A DNA stretch of 64,000 nt from NORP259 sp041398705 (GTDB taxonomy: Bacteria > Planctomycetota > UBA1135 > GCA-002686595). Below are positions 18,215-27,343 of this stretch, piece after piece (positions within the stretch are counted from its first letter, which is position 1; the number at the start of each line of letters is the position of its first letter). The position numbers were made by a program, and so were the translations under genes. The DNA lies in NCBI GenBank assembly GCA_041398705.1, contig JAWKUI010000015.1, positions 10,957 through 74,956 of the forward strand. Reading direction: 5' to 3'. The notes beneath the pieces were generated by a model. The model worked only from the letters and a program-made list of their open reading frames with translations. It searched no databases and had not been told where the DNA came from.

Positions 18215-19099
18215 ATGGACTTCTCCACCGCCCTCGAACTCTTCGGCCTCGCGATCGCCGCCACGCTGATCGCCGGCTGGATCGTGCCCGCGGTGGGCGG
18301 ATTCCTCTATCTGCGCCGCACGAGCTTCTACGGCCTCGCCCTGCCGCAACTCGCCGCCTGCGGCGTGGCCGCGGGGTTCGCCGCCATGCCCTGGTGGATC
18401 GCCCACGTGGGCCTCGGCGACCTGGATCTGATGGAGGCGATGGAGGACACCCACGCGGTGATGAACTATCACCTCTCGTGGGCCACGCTGTTCACCTCCG
18501 CCGGATTGGGCCTGCTGGTCTTCCTCGGCCGTTTCCCTGGCTCCGAGGTCGCCCGTGTGGCGGGCCTGTTCGTGCTCGCCAGCGCCGCGACGGTGATCTT
18601 CGCCCACCTGTCTCCCACCGGCGAGATCTTCGTTTCCGAGTTGCTGCGCGGCGAAGTGCTCTCCGTCGGCCGCCACGAGCTCGAAACCCTGGCGGTGACC
18701 CTGGGCCTGGGATACCTAGCCCTACAGTGGCTGCGCAACGACCTGCTGCTCGTGAGTTACGACCGCGAGACCGCGCGGGTGCTCGGCAAACGCGTCACCC
18801 TGCTCGAAGCCGTGCTCGCCGTGATCCTCGCGGGCACCGTGGCGGCGGGCACCATGACCGTGGGTCCGGTGGTGCTGTTCGGGTTGCTCGTGCTGCCGCC
18901 CATTGCGGCCCGTCCGTTCGCGCGCTCCACCGCGGGCTTCCTCTGGATCGCCAGCACCTTCGGCCTGGTGAGCTCCGCCGCCGGCCTGTGGATCTCGTTC
19001 CACTACGACCTGCCCTTGGGTCCCTGCGTCGTGCTCGCCGCGGGTTTGGCGACCGTACCCGGCTGGGTCTTCGCGCGCCTGCGCGGAACCCACGCCTGA
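18215..19099 (+). CDS. ABC-3 family metal permease (ZnuB/MntB-like)
   Basis: A 294-aa inner-membrane protein with seven to eight hydrophobic helices. It shows the ABC-3 pattern: VGGFLYLRRTSFYGLALPQLA near the start, LLVSYDRETARVLG, and GTMTVGPVVLFGLLVLPPIAARPFA near the end. It forms the membrane channel for the ATPase encoded just upstream. Between the second and third helices there is a longer loop (LGDLDLMEAMEDTHAVMNYH) with acidic and His residues. Zinc and manganese members cannot be told apart from this alone. Confidence 0.9.
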   Translation: MDFSTALELFGLAIAATLIAGWIVPAVGGFLYLRRTSFYGLALPQLAACGVAAGFAAMPWWIAHVGLGDLDLMEAMEDTHAVMNYHLSWATLFTSAGLGLLVFLGRFPGSEVARVAGLFVLASAATVIFAHLSPTGEIFVSELLRGEVLSVGRHELETLAVTLGLGYLALQWLRNDLLLVSYDRETARVLGKRVTLLEAVLAVILAGTVAAGTMTVGPVVLFGLLVLPPIAARPFARSTAGFLWIASTFGLVSSAAGLWISFHYDLPLGPCVVLAAGLATVPGWVFARLRGTHA

Positions 19100-19106
19100 T
19101 TCCGCG

Positions 19107-19460
19107 TTACGCGCCGTGTCGCGCTTCGACCACGGTGCGGATGCCGCCGCGCACGTAGAAGTCCCCTTCGACGGTCATCGAGCGCGGCGCGACCGCGGCG
19201 ACGAGGTCATCGAGGATGCGGTTGGTGACCGCCTCGTGGAAGGCGCCTTCGTCGCGGTAGGACCACAGGTAGAGCTTGAGGCTCTTCAGCTCGACGCACG
19301 TCTCCGCGGGCACGTAGCGGATGCGGATGGTGGCGAAGTCGGGCTGGCCGGTTTTCGGGCACACGCAGGTGAACTCCGGGCACTCGAAGCGGATCTCGTA
19401 GTTGCGGCCGGGGGCGGGGTTCGGGAAGGTGTCGAGGGACTTCTGGGGCTGGGTGCTCAT
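19107..19460 (-). CDS. queF: NADPH-dependent 7-cyano-7-deazaguanine reductase
   Basis: The start at 19460 gives 117 aa, the length of the short (type I) QueF enzyme that reduces preQ0 to preQ1 in queuosine biosynthesis. The catalytic Cys and Asp lie in PEFTCVCPKTGQPDF. The family NADPH-binding motif is ELKSLKLYLWSYRDEGAFHE, and the C-terminal MTVEGDFYVRGGI is typical. The frame is open further upstream but that part has no family match. The stop lies 7 bp from the stop of the convergent permease gene. It is 68 nt downstream of the membrane protein gene on the same strand and may be co-transcribed with it. No queC, D or E is in view. Confidence 0.95.
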   Translation of the reverse strand: MSTQPQKSLDTFPNPAPGRNYEIRFECPEFTCVCPKTGQPDFATIRIRYVPAETCVELKSLKLYLWSYRDEGAFHEAVTNRILDDLVAAVAPRSMTVEGDFYVRGGIRTVVEARHGA

Positions 19461-19528
19461 GTCGGTCGGCGTTCGGGGCGCGCCAGCATCCCGCCTGCGA
19501 GCGCCCGGGTCAAGCACCCAAAGCCCGC

Positions 19529-21700
19529 TCAGCGCGTCAGCTGACGGCGCCCGCGGGCCACAGCCAACGCCACCCCGTCCCGCCGCACCTGCAGGCGCCA
19601 CACGAGCGGTCCTCCACCTTGTTCGAGCCGCTGTTCGGCCCAAGCCGCCAGGCCCGGTGCGTTGAGGCGCCCGCGCTGCGAACGGCCGAGCTCGAAACCG
19701 CTCGACTCCATGGTTGCGAGGTCGAGCCAGTCGAGGAACCACTCGCCCGAAGCCAGGTTCGCATCCTCGCCGGTGCTCGCCACGTCGAAGGCCCAGTCGT
19801 CCTCCACGCGCCGCGGCACCACCTCCGGCGGCAGGGCCTTAGGTCCGCGCAGCACGCGCACCGTCGTCGGCGGAATCGCCACACCAGGCACCCAAAGCCC
19901 CTGGATCTCGCCCGCGAGCAACCAGCCCACCTGGCGGCCCAGATCGAAGTGCGCCCGCGCGCCGCCCTCCGGCGCCGGCAACCAGGTGCCGAGCACCTCG
20001 GCCTGGGGCAGGTCCTTTGTGCTCGCTTTCCAGCGCAGCACCGGCGGTTCCCCGGTGCCTTGTACGATCTCCCCCTGCCACTCGAGCACGACGTAGCGGT
20101 AGCTGAGCGCGGGGAACGGCTCGGCGAGATCCTGCGCGAGGCCGTCGAGCACGAGCGGGCGCGTAGTGGATGGGAACGGCCGCAGGCGCCAGCCGTCCGC
20201 CAGGGGTTCGCCTTCGTGGTGCACCTGGCTCGCCGGCGGCAACACGGTCAGACCGCGTTGGCACAGGCGGCGGAATTCGGGTTCCGCGCTGAACAACGCC
20301 AAGGCCTGATCGCTGCCGCCTCCAACCCACGCGGCAGGCGTGCGCGCGCCTTCGCCGCGGGCGAACAACGGATGCAACAGGAACGGCAGGGCCGCGCCCG
20401 CGGTGTCGACCCCGGCCACTTGCATGGGCGGATCGAGCAGGAAGTAGCCGCGCCCATCGCCGTCGCGCTCCGCCATCTCCACCAGGTTGCGGCGCAGGTC
20501 GGTGAGCAGGTCCGCCGCGCGCTCAAAGGGTCGCGCGTGGCCGCGGCCGAGCAGGGCAAAGGCGATGCAGACCAGGGTCGGCACCAGCGTGCGGCGGATG
20601 CCGTGGATCGCCGTGGCCGCGATGGCGGAACCGGTGGCCATGACGATCGTCGCGGGGAACAGCACCTGGGCGCCGCGCAGGCTTTCGGGTTCGACGCGGC
20701 GGCCGATCGAAAGGGCTTCCACCAGGATCAGCGAAATCGCCCAACCGAGCAGGATGCGGCCCCAGAGGCGCGGCGCGCTGCGGGCGGCGACAAAACCGGG
20801 ATGCAGGGCGAGCAGCAACGCGATCACCGCCAAGGCATACCCCACCTTGCCGATGCCGTAGGTATCCACCGGCAGCAAGAGCACCCCGAGCTTTTCGAGC
20901 GCGAGCGCGATGCCGTCGAGTTGCGGCAACGAAGTGAGCTGCGGGCCGAGGGTGGCGGGCGCGTAGCGGGTGCGCACGAGCCATTCGATGGAGACCAGCG
21001 CGAAACACGCCGCGGCGATCACCCCCGCGGTGCGCAGGCGACGGCCCACGGCGCGATGGCGGCGAGCAGAGAGGAATTCGAGCAGGCCCGCCAGGGGCGG
21101 CAGCAGGTAGGCGATGCGGCCGGCGAAGGCAGCCACCAGTGCCAAGGCGATCGCCACGCCCATCGCCCGCGGGGTGCGTCCCTGGCGCGCGCGCAGGAAC
21201 GCCGACATGGCCAGGGCCCCGGCCGCGGCGGCGATCAACTCGCCGCGCTCGGCCACGCGCGCCACGGTGCTCACCCCGAGGGGATGCAGGAACAAGAACA
21301 GCCCCGCCGTGACCCCCGCGCTGCGCGCCTGCTCGGCGCCGAGGAAGGGCTGCAGGGCCTGGCGCAGCACTGCGCGCAGACCGAACGAAGCCACCAGCAG
21401 CAGCGCGATGTTCTCGAGGCGCAGGATCATTACCCCGCCTTCGCTCCACACCGGCTCCACCGACCCGCCCTTTGCCGCCCACAGCCACTGGCTGGCGTAG
21501 AGGGACAGAGCCGCCAGGGGCCGGCCGTCGGTCTCGGGCACGCGGAACCACTCCGGCCACGTGCCCGACCATCCCGCGACCGCCGCGAGCGCGCTGAAAT
21601 CGCCGCCGAACAGGCCGGCGGGCAGCAGGGGCGCGTAGACGTACAGCGCCAGGGCCATCACCAGGAGCAGGATGGCGAACTGTCGGGGGCGCTGGGACAT
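19529..21700 (-). CDS. Large polytopic membrane protein, possible GT-C glycosyltransferase
   Basis: The start at 21700 (MSQRPRQFAILLLVMALALY) gives 723 aa. The first 440 residues hold about ten hydrophobic helices; after the first there is an acidic loop (LLPAGLFGGDFSALAAV), the sort of position where GT-C enzymes of the PMT type place catalytic acids. The last 280 residues are hydrophilic, with strand-rich sequence (GWRLRPFPSTTRPLVLDGL, RWKASTKDLPQAEVLGTWLP) and probably lie outside the membrane. I do not recognise the family, and the GT-C idea rests only on layout. A TAGACT box lies 8 nt before the ATG. Confidence 0.7.
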   Translation of the reverse strand: MSQRPRQFAILLLVMALALYVYAPLLPAGLFGGDFSALAAVAGWSGTWPEWFRVPETDGRPLAALSLYASQWLWAAKGGSVEPVWSEGGVMILRLENIALLLVASFGLRAVLRQALQPFLGAEQARSAGVTAGLFLFLHPLGVSTVARVAERGELIAAAAGALAMSAFLRARQGRTPRAMGVAIALALVAAFAGRIAYLLPPLAGLLEFLSARRHRAVGRRLRTAGVIAAACFALVSIEWLVRTRYAPATLGPQLTSLPQLDGIALALEKLGVLLLPVDTYGIGKVGYALAVIALLLALHPGFVAARSAPRLWGRILLGWAISLILVEALSIGRRVEPESLRGAQVLFPATIVMATGSAIAATAIHGIRRTLVPTLVCIAFALLGRGHARPFERAADLLTDLRRNLVEMAERDGDGRGYFLLDPPMQVAGVDTAGAALPFLLHPLFARGEGARTPAAWVGGGSDQALALFSAEPEFRRLCQRGLTVLPPASQVHHEGEPLADGWRLRPFPSTTRPLVLDGLAQDLAEPFPALSYRYVVLEWQGEIVQGTGEPPVLRWKASTKDLPQAEVLGTWLPAPEGGARAHFDLGRQVGWLLAGEIQGLWVPGVAIPPTTVRVLRGPKALPPEVVPRRVEDDWAFDVASTGEDANLASGEWFLDWLDLATMESSGFELGRSQRGRLNAPGLAAWAEQRLEQGGGPLVWRLQVRRDGVALAVARGRRQLTR

Positions 21701-21708
21701 GGGCGCAC

Positions 21709-21714
21709 AGTCTA
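21709..21714 (-). promoter_or_regulatory. Candidate -10 box (TAGACT) for the membrane protein gene
   Basis: TAGACT is preceded by GGC and followed after 8 nt by the ATG at 21700. The same hexamer with a 6-nt gap precedes the M28 peptidase gene. Confidence 0.4.
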
Positions 21715-21904
21715 GCCCGCTTCGCGCGCCGATCTGCGCCCCGGTCGAAGCCAAATCCGGCCCTGGGAGGCCCGTAGGGCCGAGCCGGCGCGCCCATCGG
21801 GCCGGAATGACGCGGGACCCCGGCCCCGCCACCGCCCGATGGGTTGGCCCGGAGTCCGCCGTGCGCTACAAAGGCATTCGACCGCCCCCAACGACGGAGC
21901 CCCC

Positions 21905-22360
21905 ATGATCGACACCTTCCGCCCCCTCCTCGACGCCGCCCAGGGCGTGGACCTCTCGGACCCCAAAGCCGCCGAAGCCGAACTGGCCCGCCGCTTCGAC
22001 CCGACCGGCCCTGCCGCCCGCGCCTTGAACGAAGCCTTGATCGGCCTGCTCGACGGCGGCCAGATCTGCGCCAACGGCGAATTGCCGGTGCGCTGGGGCC
22101 GCGTCACCAAAGCCACGCCCGAATCCTCCGACTTCTCCATCGACGTGGTCCTGATGGACGGCGCCGGCCCGCGCCACCGCCACCCCAATGGCGAAGTCGA
22201 CTACTGCATCTCCCTCGACGGCAACCCCACCTTCGACGGCCGCCAGCCCGGTTGGGTGGTGTTCGGCCCCGACTCGGTGCACATCCCCACCGTGGCCGGC
22301 GGCCGCATGCTGATCGTCTACCTGTTGCCCCAAGGGGCGATGGAGTTCCTCAAGGCCTGA
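21905..22360 (+). CDS. DUF4863 / 4-hydroxylaminobenzoate lyase-like cupin
   Basis: A 151-aa protein starting at MIDTFRPLLDAAQG. It follows the pattern of the family that includes PnbB, the 4-hydroxylaminobenzoate lyase of nitrobenzoate degradation: ELARRFDPTGPAARAL, a cupin-like core VRWGRVTKATPESSDFSIDV, the likely metal-binding HRHPNGEVDYCISLD, and PGWVVFGPDSVHIPTVAGGR with a last His. In the known enzyme the hydroxylamino compound is converted to protocatechuate and ammonia. No other nitroaromatic gene is in this window, so a different aromatic or sugar-like substrate is possible. The gene stands alone and ends in a strong hairpin shared with the next, convergent gene. Confidence 0.75.
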   Translation: MIDTFRPLLDAAQGVDLSDPKAAEAELARRFDPTGPAARALNEALIGLLDGGQICANGELPVRWGRVTKATPESSDFSIDVVLMDGAGPRHRHPNGEVDYCISLDGNPTFDGRQPGWVVFGPDSVHIPTVAGGRMLIVYLLPQGAMEFLKA

Positions 22361-22379
22361 CGCCAAGGCCCCGAAACAA

Positions 22380-22420
22380 GCCGAGGGGGCAGCACCGCCA
22401 TGCGGTGCTGCCCCCTCGGC
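22380..22420. terminator. Bidirectional terminator hairpin
   Basis: A perfect 19-bp stem (22380-22398 with 22402-22420) and a 3-nt CAT loop between two convergent genes. Read on the minus strand, the stem is followed by CTTGTTTCGG, a modest T-rich tail. Confidence 0.75.
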
Positions 22421-22451
22421 ATTCAAAGCGGATGGGACCGCCGCCCTCTTC

Positions 22452-25079
22452 CTACTGGAAGGGAATCGCGATCGAGCCGGAGGTGTTGCTCACCCCCGGC
22501 AGGCCCGCATCGCGGAACCAGAACTGGAAGTGCCAGGTGCTTCCCGCCTGGATCGCCGTGCCCGGCACCAGGTTTTGGGTGTCCAGGATCCGGCCGGCGC
22601 GGCCGCCGCTATTGGCGCGCAGCAGCTGATCGTTCAACCGCAACAACCCCGCGCCCAGGCACAGGTTGCCGGCGCTGCCGCCAAAGGAAGGCACGAAGTC
22701 CGCGTTCGGCGACGCCAGGAAGAAGCCCAAGGAATCGCTCGCAACGTTGCTGCACGCGAGTTGCAAGTTGTTGTTCGAGGCCGCCGGATCGCCGTAGCCT
22801 CCGATGCCCGCAATCTGACCGGACGAGTTCGGGTTCGAGCTGCAAGGGAACGTCCCCAGGGGCATGGCGCACTGGGCCACCGAATCCGGCGCTCCGCAGT
22901 AACTCGCGATGTTCGGGTATGCGCCCATGTCCGAGCGAGAACCATCGGTATCCATTCGCGCTGGGTTGCCGGCATCGATCGCCGGCGACGCGGGCTGCAG
23001 GCGCCAATCCCCGCCGCCCCACATCAGGGGGTTCTCGGCCGAATTGCCCAGGCCCGCGTATCCGCCCTGCACCGTGCTGTATTCGATGACCGTACCCGCG
23101 GGAATGGTCGCTCCATGCAGGTCCCACAGGATGGAAGAGTCGAGCGTACTTCCCACCCCGAACAAGGTTATCGGTCCGCTGCCATCCGCGGAGCGCACCA
23201 AGGTGCAACGCTCGGCGCTCGCCATGCCATACCAGGCCAAACCGGCGACCGTGACGTCCGAATCGATCTCTTCGATGCAGGGGTTGCTGTCGAACAAGGT
23301 GCCCGCGAACTCTCCGGTGTTTCCAGGCGTCAAGTACACTGCCGCGCCTTCCTCCGCCGAATTCCAGCGGAAACGGCAATTCTCGAGCACCAGCGCCCCC
23401 TGGCCATAGATAGCGCCCCCGCGGGCACGGTTGTCGGCATACGGGGACCCATGGGAATCCACCGAGTTGCCCACGAAATCACAATCGGTGAGGGTGGCAC
23501 CGCCCAGGAGATGCAGGGCACCGCCGTCACTGATCACCTCGGGCGGAGGGGAGGCATTGAAAATCGCGGCGCTCATCTTCGCGCGGTTGGAGTAAAACCG
23601 GCAGCCGTCGAAACTCACCGGGCCCGTAGCATGCACCGCGCCACCGAAGTGCCGACCGACAGTGCCATGGAAATGGTCGAGCACGGCGTTGCCTCGGAAC
23701 TCGCAGTTCACGAAGGAACCGCTGCCCATGGCCACCGCACCGCCATACGCGTTCATGTTTGTATTGCCCATACTCAGCTGCCAATAGGAGAAATCCGAAA
23801 CCCAAGCTCGGTTGCTGACGAACGTGCAGTCCGTCGCGGTCAGGGTCCCGGCATGCACCGCTCCGCCATATCCCGAGTAGGGTCCGATGCCGAACGCACC
23901 CAAAGCTTGATTGTTTTCAAACGTGCAACCTTGCAGCACGACGTGGTTTCCGAAGAGCGCCCCCCCTCGGTTGACATGGCTGCAACCAGAGAACAGGGAA
24001 TCCGTCACCGTCGCCGTGCCGTCGACAAACACCAAACCACCGCCCTGATACCAGAAGGCGGGAGAATCATCATTGGTGCCCAAACCCTCGCCTTGGAACG
24101 TGCAGTTTTCGATCACGGCATCCGCGCCCGTCACGTGCAGGGCTCTGCCGGGGTACGCATTGCCGCCCACCGCGGGCACGTTGCAGAGCATGTTGCGGAA
24201 CTCCACCGGCGCCGACCGGGATTCCACCAATCGGTGCGCTCCAGCCGGAGATCCCACCCAAATGCATCCGTCCAAGACAATCGAACCGTTTTCGGCCAGG
24301 ACTTGAGACTCAGCCGAACAGCTGTACGTGCAGCCTGCGTTCTTTTGCAGGGTCACCCCGGAAAGTGCAGTCTGGCAATTTTCGAATGTCGCGAGCAGCC
24401 CATGGTGCGACTGGGAGAACCAAGGAAGGTTGCCCGGAACCCCCAACACACCACCGGTCACAACCACGGTGCTGTCCTGGCACCATAGACCCGCTCCTAG
24501 GCCAGCAAGACCTCCAGGAATCGCAGGCCAAAAGAGCGTGGCTTGGATACCCGAGTCGACAAGGGTGATGTTCGACCCTTCGGCATACACCGCCCCGCCA
24601 TGGTGCAGCGCGGTTCCTTGCAGCTCGCAGTCGACGAAGGACACTGCGGAATCCACGGCATACAAGACTCCGCCAACCACTTGGGTTCCGGTGTCTTCCC
24701 CACCGCCGCCGAGCAATCGCAGACCGATCAGCGCAGCCCCCGCGCCCCCAACCTGATCCGCACGCACCAGCGCTTGCCCGCCGCTGCCGACCGCGTTCGC
24801 AACCCCCGGCCCTTGCACCGTCACCGTGCCAACGCCAGCGCTCGCGGTGAGCGTCACCGCCTTGCCCTGCAGATCCAGGATCTGGTTGCTATACGTACCC
24901 GGCGCGATGTAGATCGTATCCCCATCGAGGGTACTGGATGCCGCCAGGGCATACTCGATCGACGCATAGGGATCGGTTTGTGTGCCCGTACCAGGCCCGG
25001 CCACCGTTCCATCCACGAACCAATCCGAAACGGGCAAAGCAGGCGCGGCAATCGCCGCAAAAAGCAGACTTGAAATCAT
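22452..25079 (-). CDS. Secreted right-handed beta-helix protein with the shared C-terminal domain
   Basis: The ATG at 25079 (one codon inside a GTG) gives 875 aa and a signal peptide, MISSLLFAAIAAPALP. Next comes VDGTVAGPGTGTQTDPYASI, the usual lead-in of planctomycete beta-helix proteins, and a long run of coils in which phrases such as GGALFGNHVVLQGCTFENNQ, GGAIYGQGALVLENCRF and SPAIDAGNPARMDTDGSRSD recur (choice-of-anchor Q/pectate-lyase-like helix). The last 140 residues carry the domain shared by six proteins here: NPNSSGQ, GNLCLGAGLLRL, GSTWHFQFWFRD and a final SNTSGSIAIPF. No catalytic site is visible. It is probably a surface or outer-membrane-attached structural protein. Confidence 0.88.
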   Translation of the reverse strand: MISSLLFAAIAAPALPVSDWFVDGTVAGPGTGTQTDPYASIEYALAASSTLDGDTIYIAPGTYSNQILDLQGKAVTLTASAGVGTVTVQGPGVANAVGSGGQALVRADQVGGAGAALIGLRLLGGGGEDTGTQVVGGVLYAVDSAVSFVDCELQGTALHHGGAVYAEGSNITLVDSGIQATLFWPAIPGGLAGLGAGLWCQDSTVVVTGGVLGVPGNLPWFSQSHHGLLATFENCQTALSGVTLQKNAGCTYSCSAESQVLAENGSIVLDGCIWVGSPAGAHRLVESRSAPVEFRNMLCNVPAVGGNAYPGRALHVTGADAVIENCTFQGEGLGTNDDSPAFWYQGGGLVFVDGTATVTDSLFSGCSHVNRGGALFGNHVVLQGCTFENNQALGAFGIGPYSGYGGAVHAGTLTATDCTFVSNRAWVSDFSYWQLSMGNTNMNAYGGAVAMGSGSFVNCEFRGNAVLDHFHGTVGRHFGGAVHATGPVSFDGCRFYSNRAKMSAAIFNASPPPEVISDGGALHLLGGATLTDCDFVGNSVDSHGSPYADNRARGGAIYGQGALVLENCRFRWNSAEEGAAVYLTPGNTGEFAGTLFDSNPCIEEIDSDVTVAGLAWYGMASAERCTLVRSADGSGPITLFGVGSTLDSSILWDLHGATIPAGTVIEYSTVQGGYAGLGNSAENPLMWGGGDWRLQPASPAIDAGNPARMDTDGSRSDMGAYPNIASYCGAPDSVAQCAMPLGTFPCSSNPNSSGQIAGIGGYGDPAASNNNLQLACSNVASDSLGFFLASPNADFVPSFGGSAGNLCLGAGLLRLNDQLLRANSGGRAGRILDTQNLVPGTAIQAGSTWHFQFWFRDAGLPGVSNTSGSIAIPFQ

Positions 25080-25316
25080 CACTCGAAAAAGGCTTAGGGA
25101 AGCGCGCTCCAGCAGGCGGGCCAGAACGCAGTTGCGAGCAGTGGGACAAGATCCCAGACCGGCGGAACCCGATCAAGCATGCATGCCCGTGAGGCTCCGA
25201 AGAACCTCAGGTGATGCATCAAAATGTGACCCGGGCGCGCACCATGGTCCCCCGTGCCCCGGTGCGGCAGGTCCAGCGCCCCTGAAGAGGCTGATGAAAT
25301 CCTCTGAAACCCAGAA

Positions 25317-25405
25317 ATGGCGGCATTGCCAGTATCCATCCCGCGAGGCAAAGATCAGCTGGCCGAGCTTGTCCCCTGCCGATACCTCTGCCGCACGGTG
25401 TGCGG
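25317..25405 (-). pseudogene. Remnant of an aspartoacylase-like gene 3' end
   Basis: The minus strand here encodes GDKLGQLIFASRDGYW, which matches GDKDGQPVFASRDGYL near the end of the intact aspartoacylase-like gene at 30306..29338. The DNA match runs about 89 bp (compare 29413-29501), including an identical 15-mer ATCCCGCGAGGCAAA, and is in the same orientation, about 4.1 kb away. No start or active-site part of the gene is present. It lies in the 453-bp gap 25080-25532, in which I see no other gene. Confidence 0.6.
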
Positions 25406-25532
25406 TCCAACGGACTGCCACCTCAAGCGACGATGGCGGCGCCTCGGCGGCATGGCCTCCACGAGCTCTGCCCCTCGGTCTAGGCCCCATCGGCCGCCCG
25501 CACTTCGCAGACGGCCGATGGCACGGCGGGAA

Positions 25533-27275
25533 TCACCGGAACGGCACGCCCACGGCCGATGTGAAGTTGGACGTGGGCGCCGGATTGTGATCGCGGTACC
25601 AGCCTTGGAAGTACCAGGTCTGCCCTGCCGAGATCGTCAAGGGCGGGTTGGTCGGCAGATCCAGGTCAGGCAGTTGCACCCGCACCGTGCCCGCGCCGTC
25701 CGCCGGGCCGCCGATCGGACTCAAGCGAGCCAGGCTTCCGCCCAGACAGAGCTGGCCTTGGCTGCCGGGAATGTTCACCGGGGTCGCCTGTGCGGCCGTT
25801 CCGGCGAGGAACATCGCAAACTCCCCCGGAGGCATGCCGAGGGCCGTGAGGCGCAGGAATCCCCACGAGGCTTCGTCGAAGCCCGTGACCTCGAGCTTGG
25901 CACCATTGCCCGCCGAATTCGGCTGCCCCGCGCAGACTTCGCTGCCCATGGGCAGATAGAAGACATCGACCCGGCCGACGTCGTTGATCGTGCCCACGTT
26001 GCCCCCGTAGGAGCCCACGATGGCCGTCGAGCCGCCCACTGCGACGGAGTATCCCATCAACTCTGCGTCGGTGGAGTACTCGCGGTTGCAGCGGAGCCTA
26101 GCCGTTTCGACCCATTGACCACCAAGGTACTCGAAACAATACCCAGCCCCAGGAATCAGGTCTGGCATTTGGATCGGTTGGTAGTACGGCATATGCGGTG
26201 CGCCGACAATCAACCGTCCCGCTTCAAAATCAATGGAGTATCCAAAGTTATCGCTCGCGAAGCATGCAAAGAACGGGTTGTACAAGGCGGCCCAACTGTC
26301 GCTGGCTTCCAGCGTCTGAGCCAAAGTCCAGGCACCACTGGCGTAGTGCCACATACGAACTTTGCCCACACTCAGGTTCCCCGGCGAGTTGCAATTGTCA
26401 TTGGGAGAGCCAATAGCCAGCCAATCGCCATCGATAGCCAAGGCCGTGGCCGTCCTTTCATCCCAGCCAAAACTGACGAGTGGAATCGTTCCATCCCATA
26501 CCCACTGCCCGGTTGCAGTATCTAACCGGAGCACATACGCGCAGGCGGAAGACGTGTACTGGGGAATCGCCCCCACAAGGACTTTCTGCCCATCGGTTGC
26601 CATCGACAGCCCCACTCGAATGAGTCCAGGAGCTGCCGGGCCCGAAGGGGGGGTCCAGACCTGAGTGAGTGACCATCCGGAAGGCCCCTTGGAGTAGACG
26701 AGGACGCAACCCCATGTGTTCTGGGCAGCCTGGCTTTGGTTCCCCATTTCAGCCACCATGATCGTTTCATCATTCACGACACAGATGGGGCCGGGAAAGG
26801 CAGACCATCCTTGGATCGTATGCAAGGGATCTGGATCCAAGCGGGTGGTTTCCACCCACTGAGTGCCATTGAATTCAAAGATAAACACTGCCCCTGGTTG
26901 CCAACCGGAGACCAAGCTCCCACCCGGAAACTGCCGAGATCCAAGGATGATGACATTGCCGCGCTGGTGTATGGGGCGCGATCCCAAGGAGCGGGGGCAA
27001 TTGGCAACCTCAAGTTTCTGGAAAAACTCATATCCAGAAGAGGACTTCCGGTAAACGTAAATCGCCCCCGAACCGAGTGCGCTTGCCGACTCGTGAGGAG
27101 AGTGGACGGTCAGCCACTCCCCGTCCTGGCACATCACCCTTGCGTAGCCAGTTCCGAGCGGAATCAACTCGTCTCCGTGGAACTCCCGATCAGGCAATCT
27201 CACCTCTCCCGCCTGCCCGTACGCGGCTCCATGCAAAGCAAACATGCACACGATCATCGCCAGCTTCATCATCAT
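25533..27275 (-). CDS. Secreted FG-GAP/beta-propeller-like protein with the shared C-terminal domain
   Basis: Starting at the first of three ATGs (27275), it has 580 aa; TGAGG lies just upstream as a plausible ribosome site. MMMKLAMIVCMFALHGAAYG is the signal peptide. The middle consists of repeats that alternate D-G-D-W-L-A-I-G-S-P or G-G-S-T-A-I-V-G-S-Y-G with V-Y/F strands (ALAIDGDWLAIGSPNDNCN, FEAGRLIVGAPHMPYY), as in FG-GAP/integrin-like propellers. The last 125 residues are the shared C-terminal domain: CAGQPNSAGNG, GQLCLGGSLARL, GQTWYFQGWYRD, SNFTSAVGVPF. Base composition is more A+T-rich than in neighbouring genes. A surface role is inferred. Confidence 0.85.
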   Translation of the reverse strand: MMMKLAMIVCMFALHGAAYGQAGEVRLPDREFHGDELIPLGTGYARVMCQDGEWLTVHSPHESASALGSGAIYVYRKSSSGYEFFQKLEVANCPRSLGSRPIHQRGNVIILGSRQFPGGSLVSGWQPGAVFIFEFNGTQWVETTRLDPDPLHTIQGWSAFPGPICVVNDETIMVAEMGNQSQAAQNTWGCVLVYSKGPSGWSLTQVWTPPSGPAAPGLIRVGLSMATDGQKVLVGAIPQYTSSACAYVLRLDTATGQWVWDGTIPLVSFGWDERTATALAIDGDWLAIGSPNDNCNSPGNLSVGKVRMWHYASGAWTLAQTLEASDSWAALYNPFFACFASDNFGYSIDFEAGRLIVGAPHMPYYQPIQMPDLIPGAGYCFEYLGGQWVETARLRCNREYSTDAELMGYSVAVGGSTAIVGSYGGNVGTINDVGRVDVFYLPMGSEVCAGQPNSAGNGAKLEVTGFDEASWGFLRLTALGMPPGEFAMFLAGTAAQATPVNIPGSQGQLCLGGSLARLSPIGGPADGAGTVRVQLPDLDLPTNPPLTISAGQTWYFQGWYRDHNPAPTSNFTSAVGVPFR

Positions 27276-27297
27276 CGCCTCACTCAGGGAACCCGCA

Positions 27298-27337
27298 CGC
27301 GGCGGCCTGGGTTGCGCCAGCAACCCAGGCCGCCGCG
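27298..27337 (-). terminator. Terminator hairpin after the downstream beta-helix gene
   Basis: A perfect 18-bp stem (27298-27315 with 27320-27337) around a GCCA loop, starting 6 nt after the stop of the gene at 28960..27344. There is no T-run. It lies 22 nt before the start of the next gene on the same strand and so separates the two transcripts. Confidence 0.65.
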
Positions 27338-27343
27338 ATCAAC

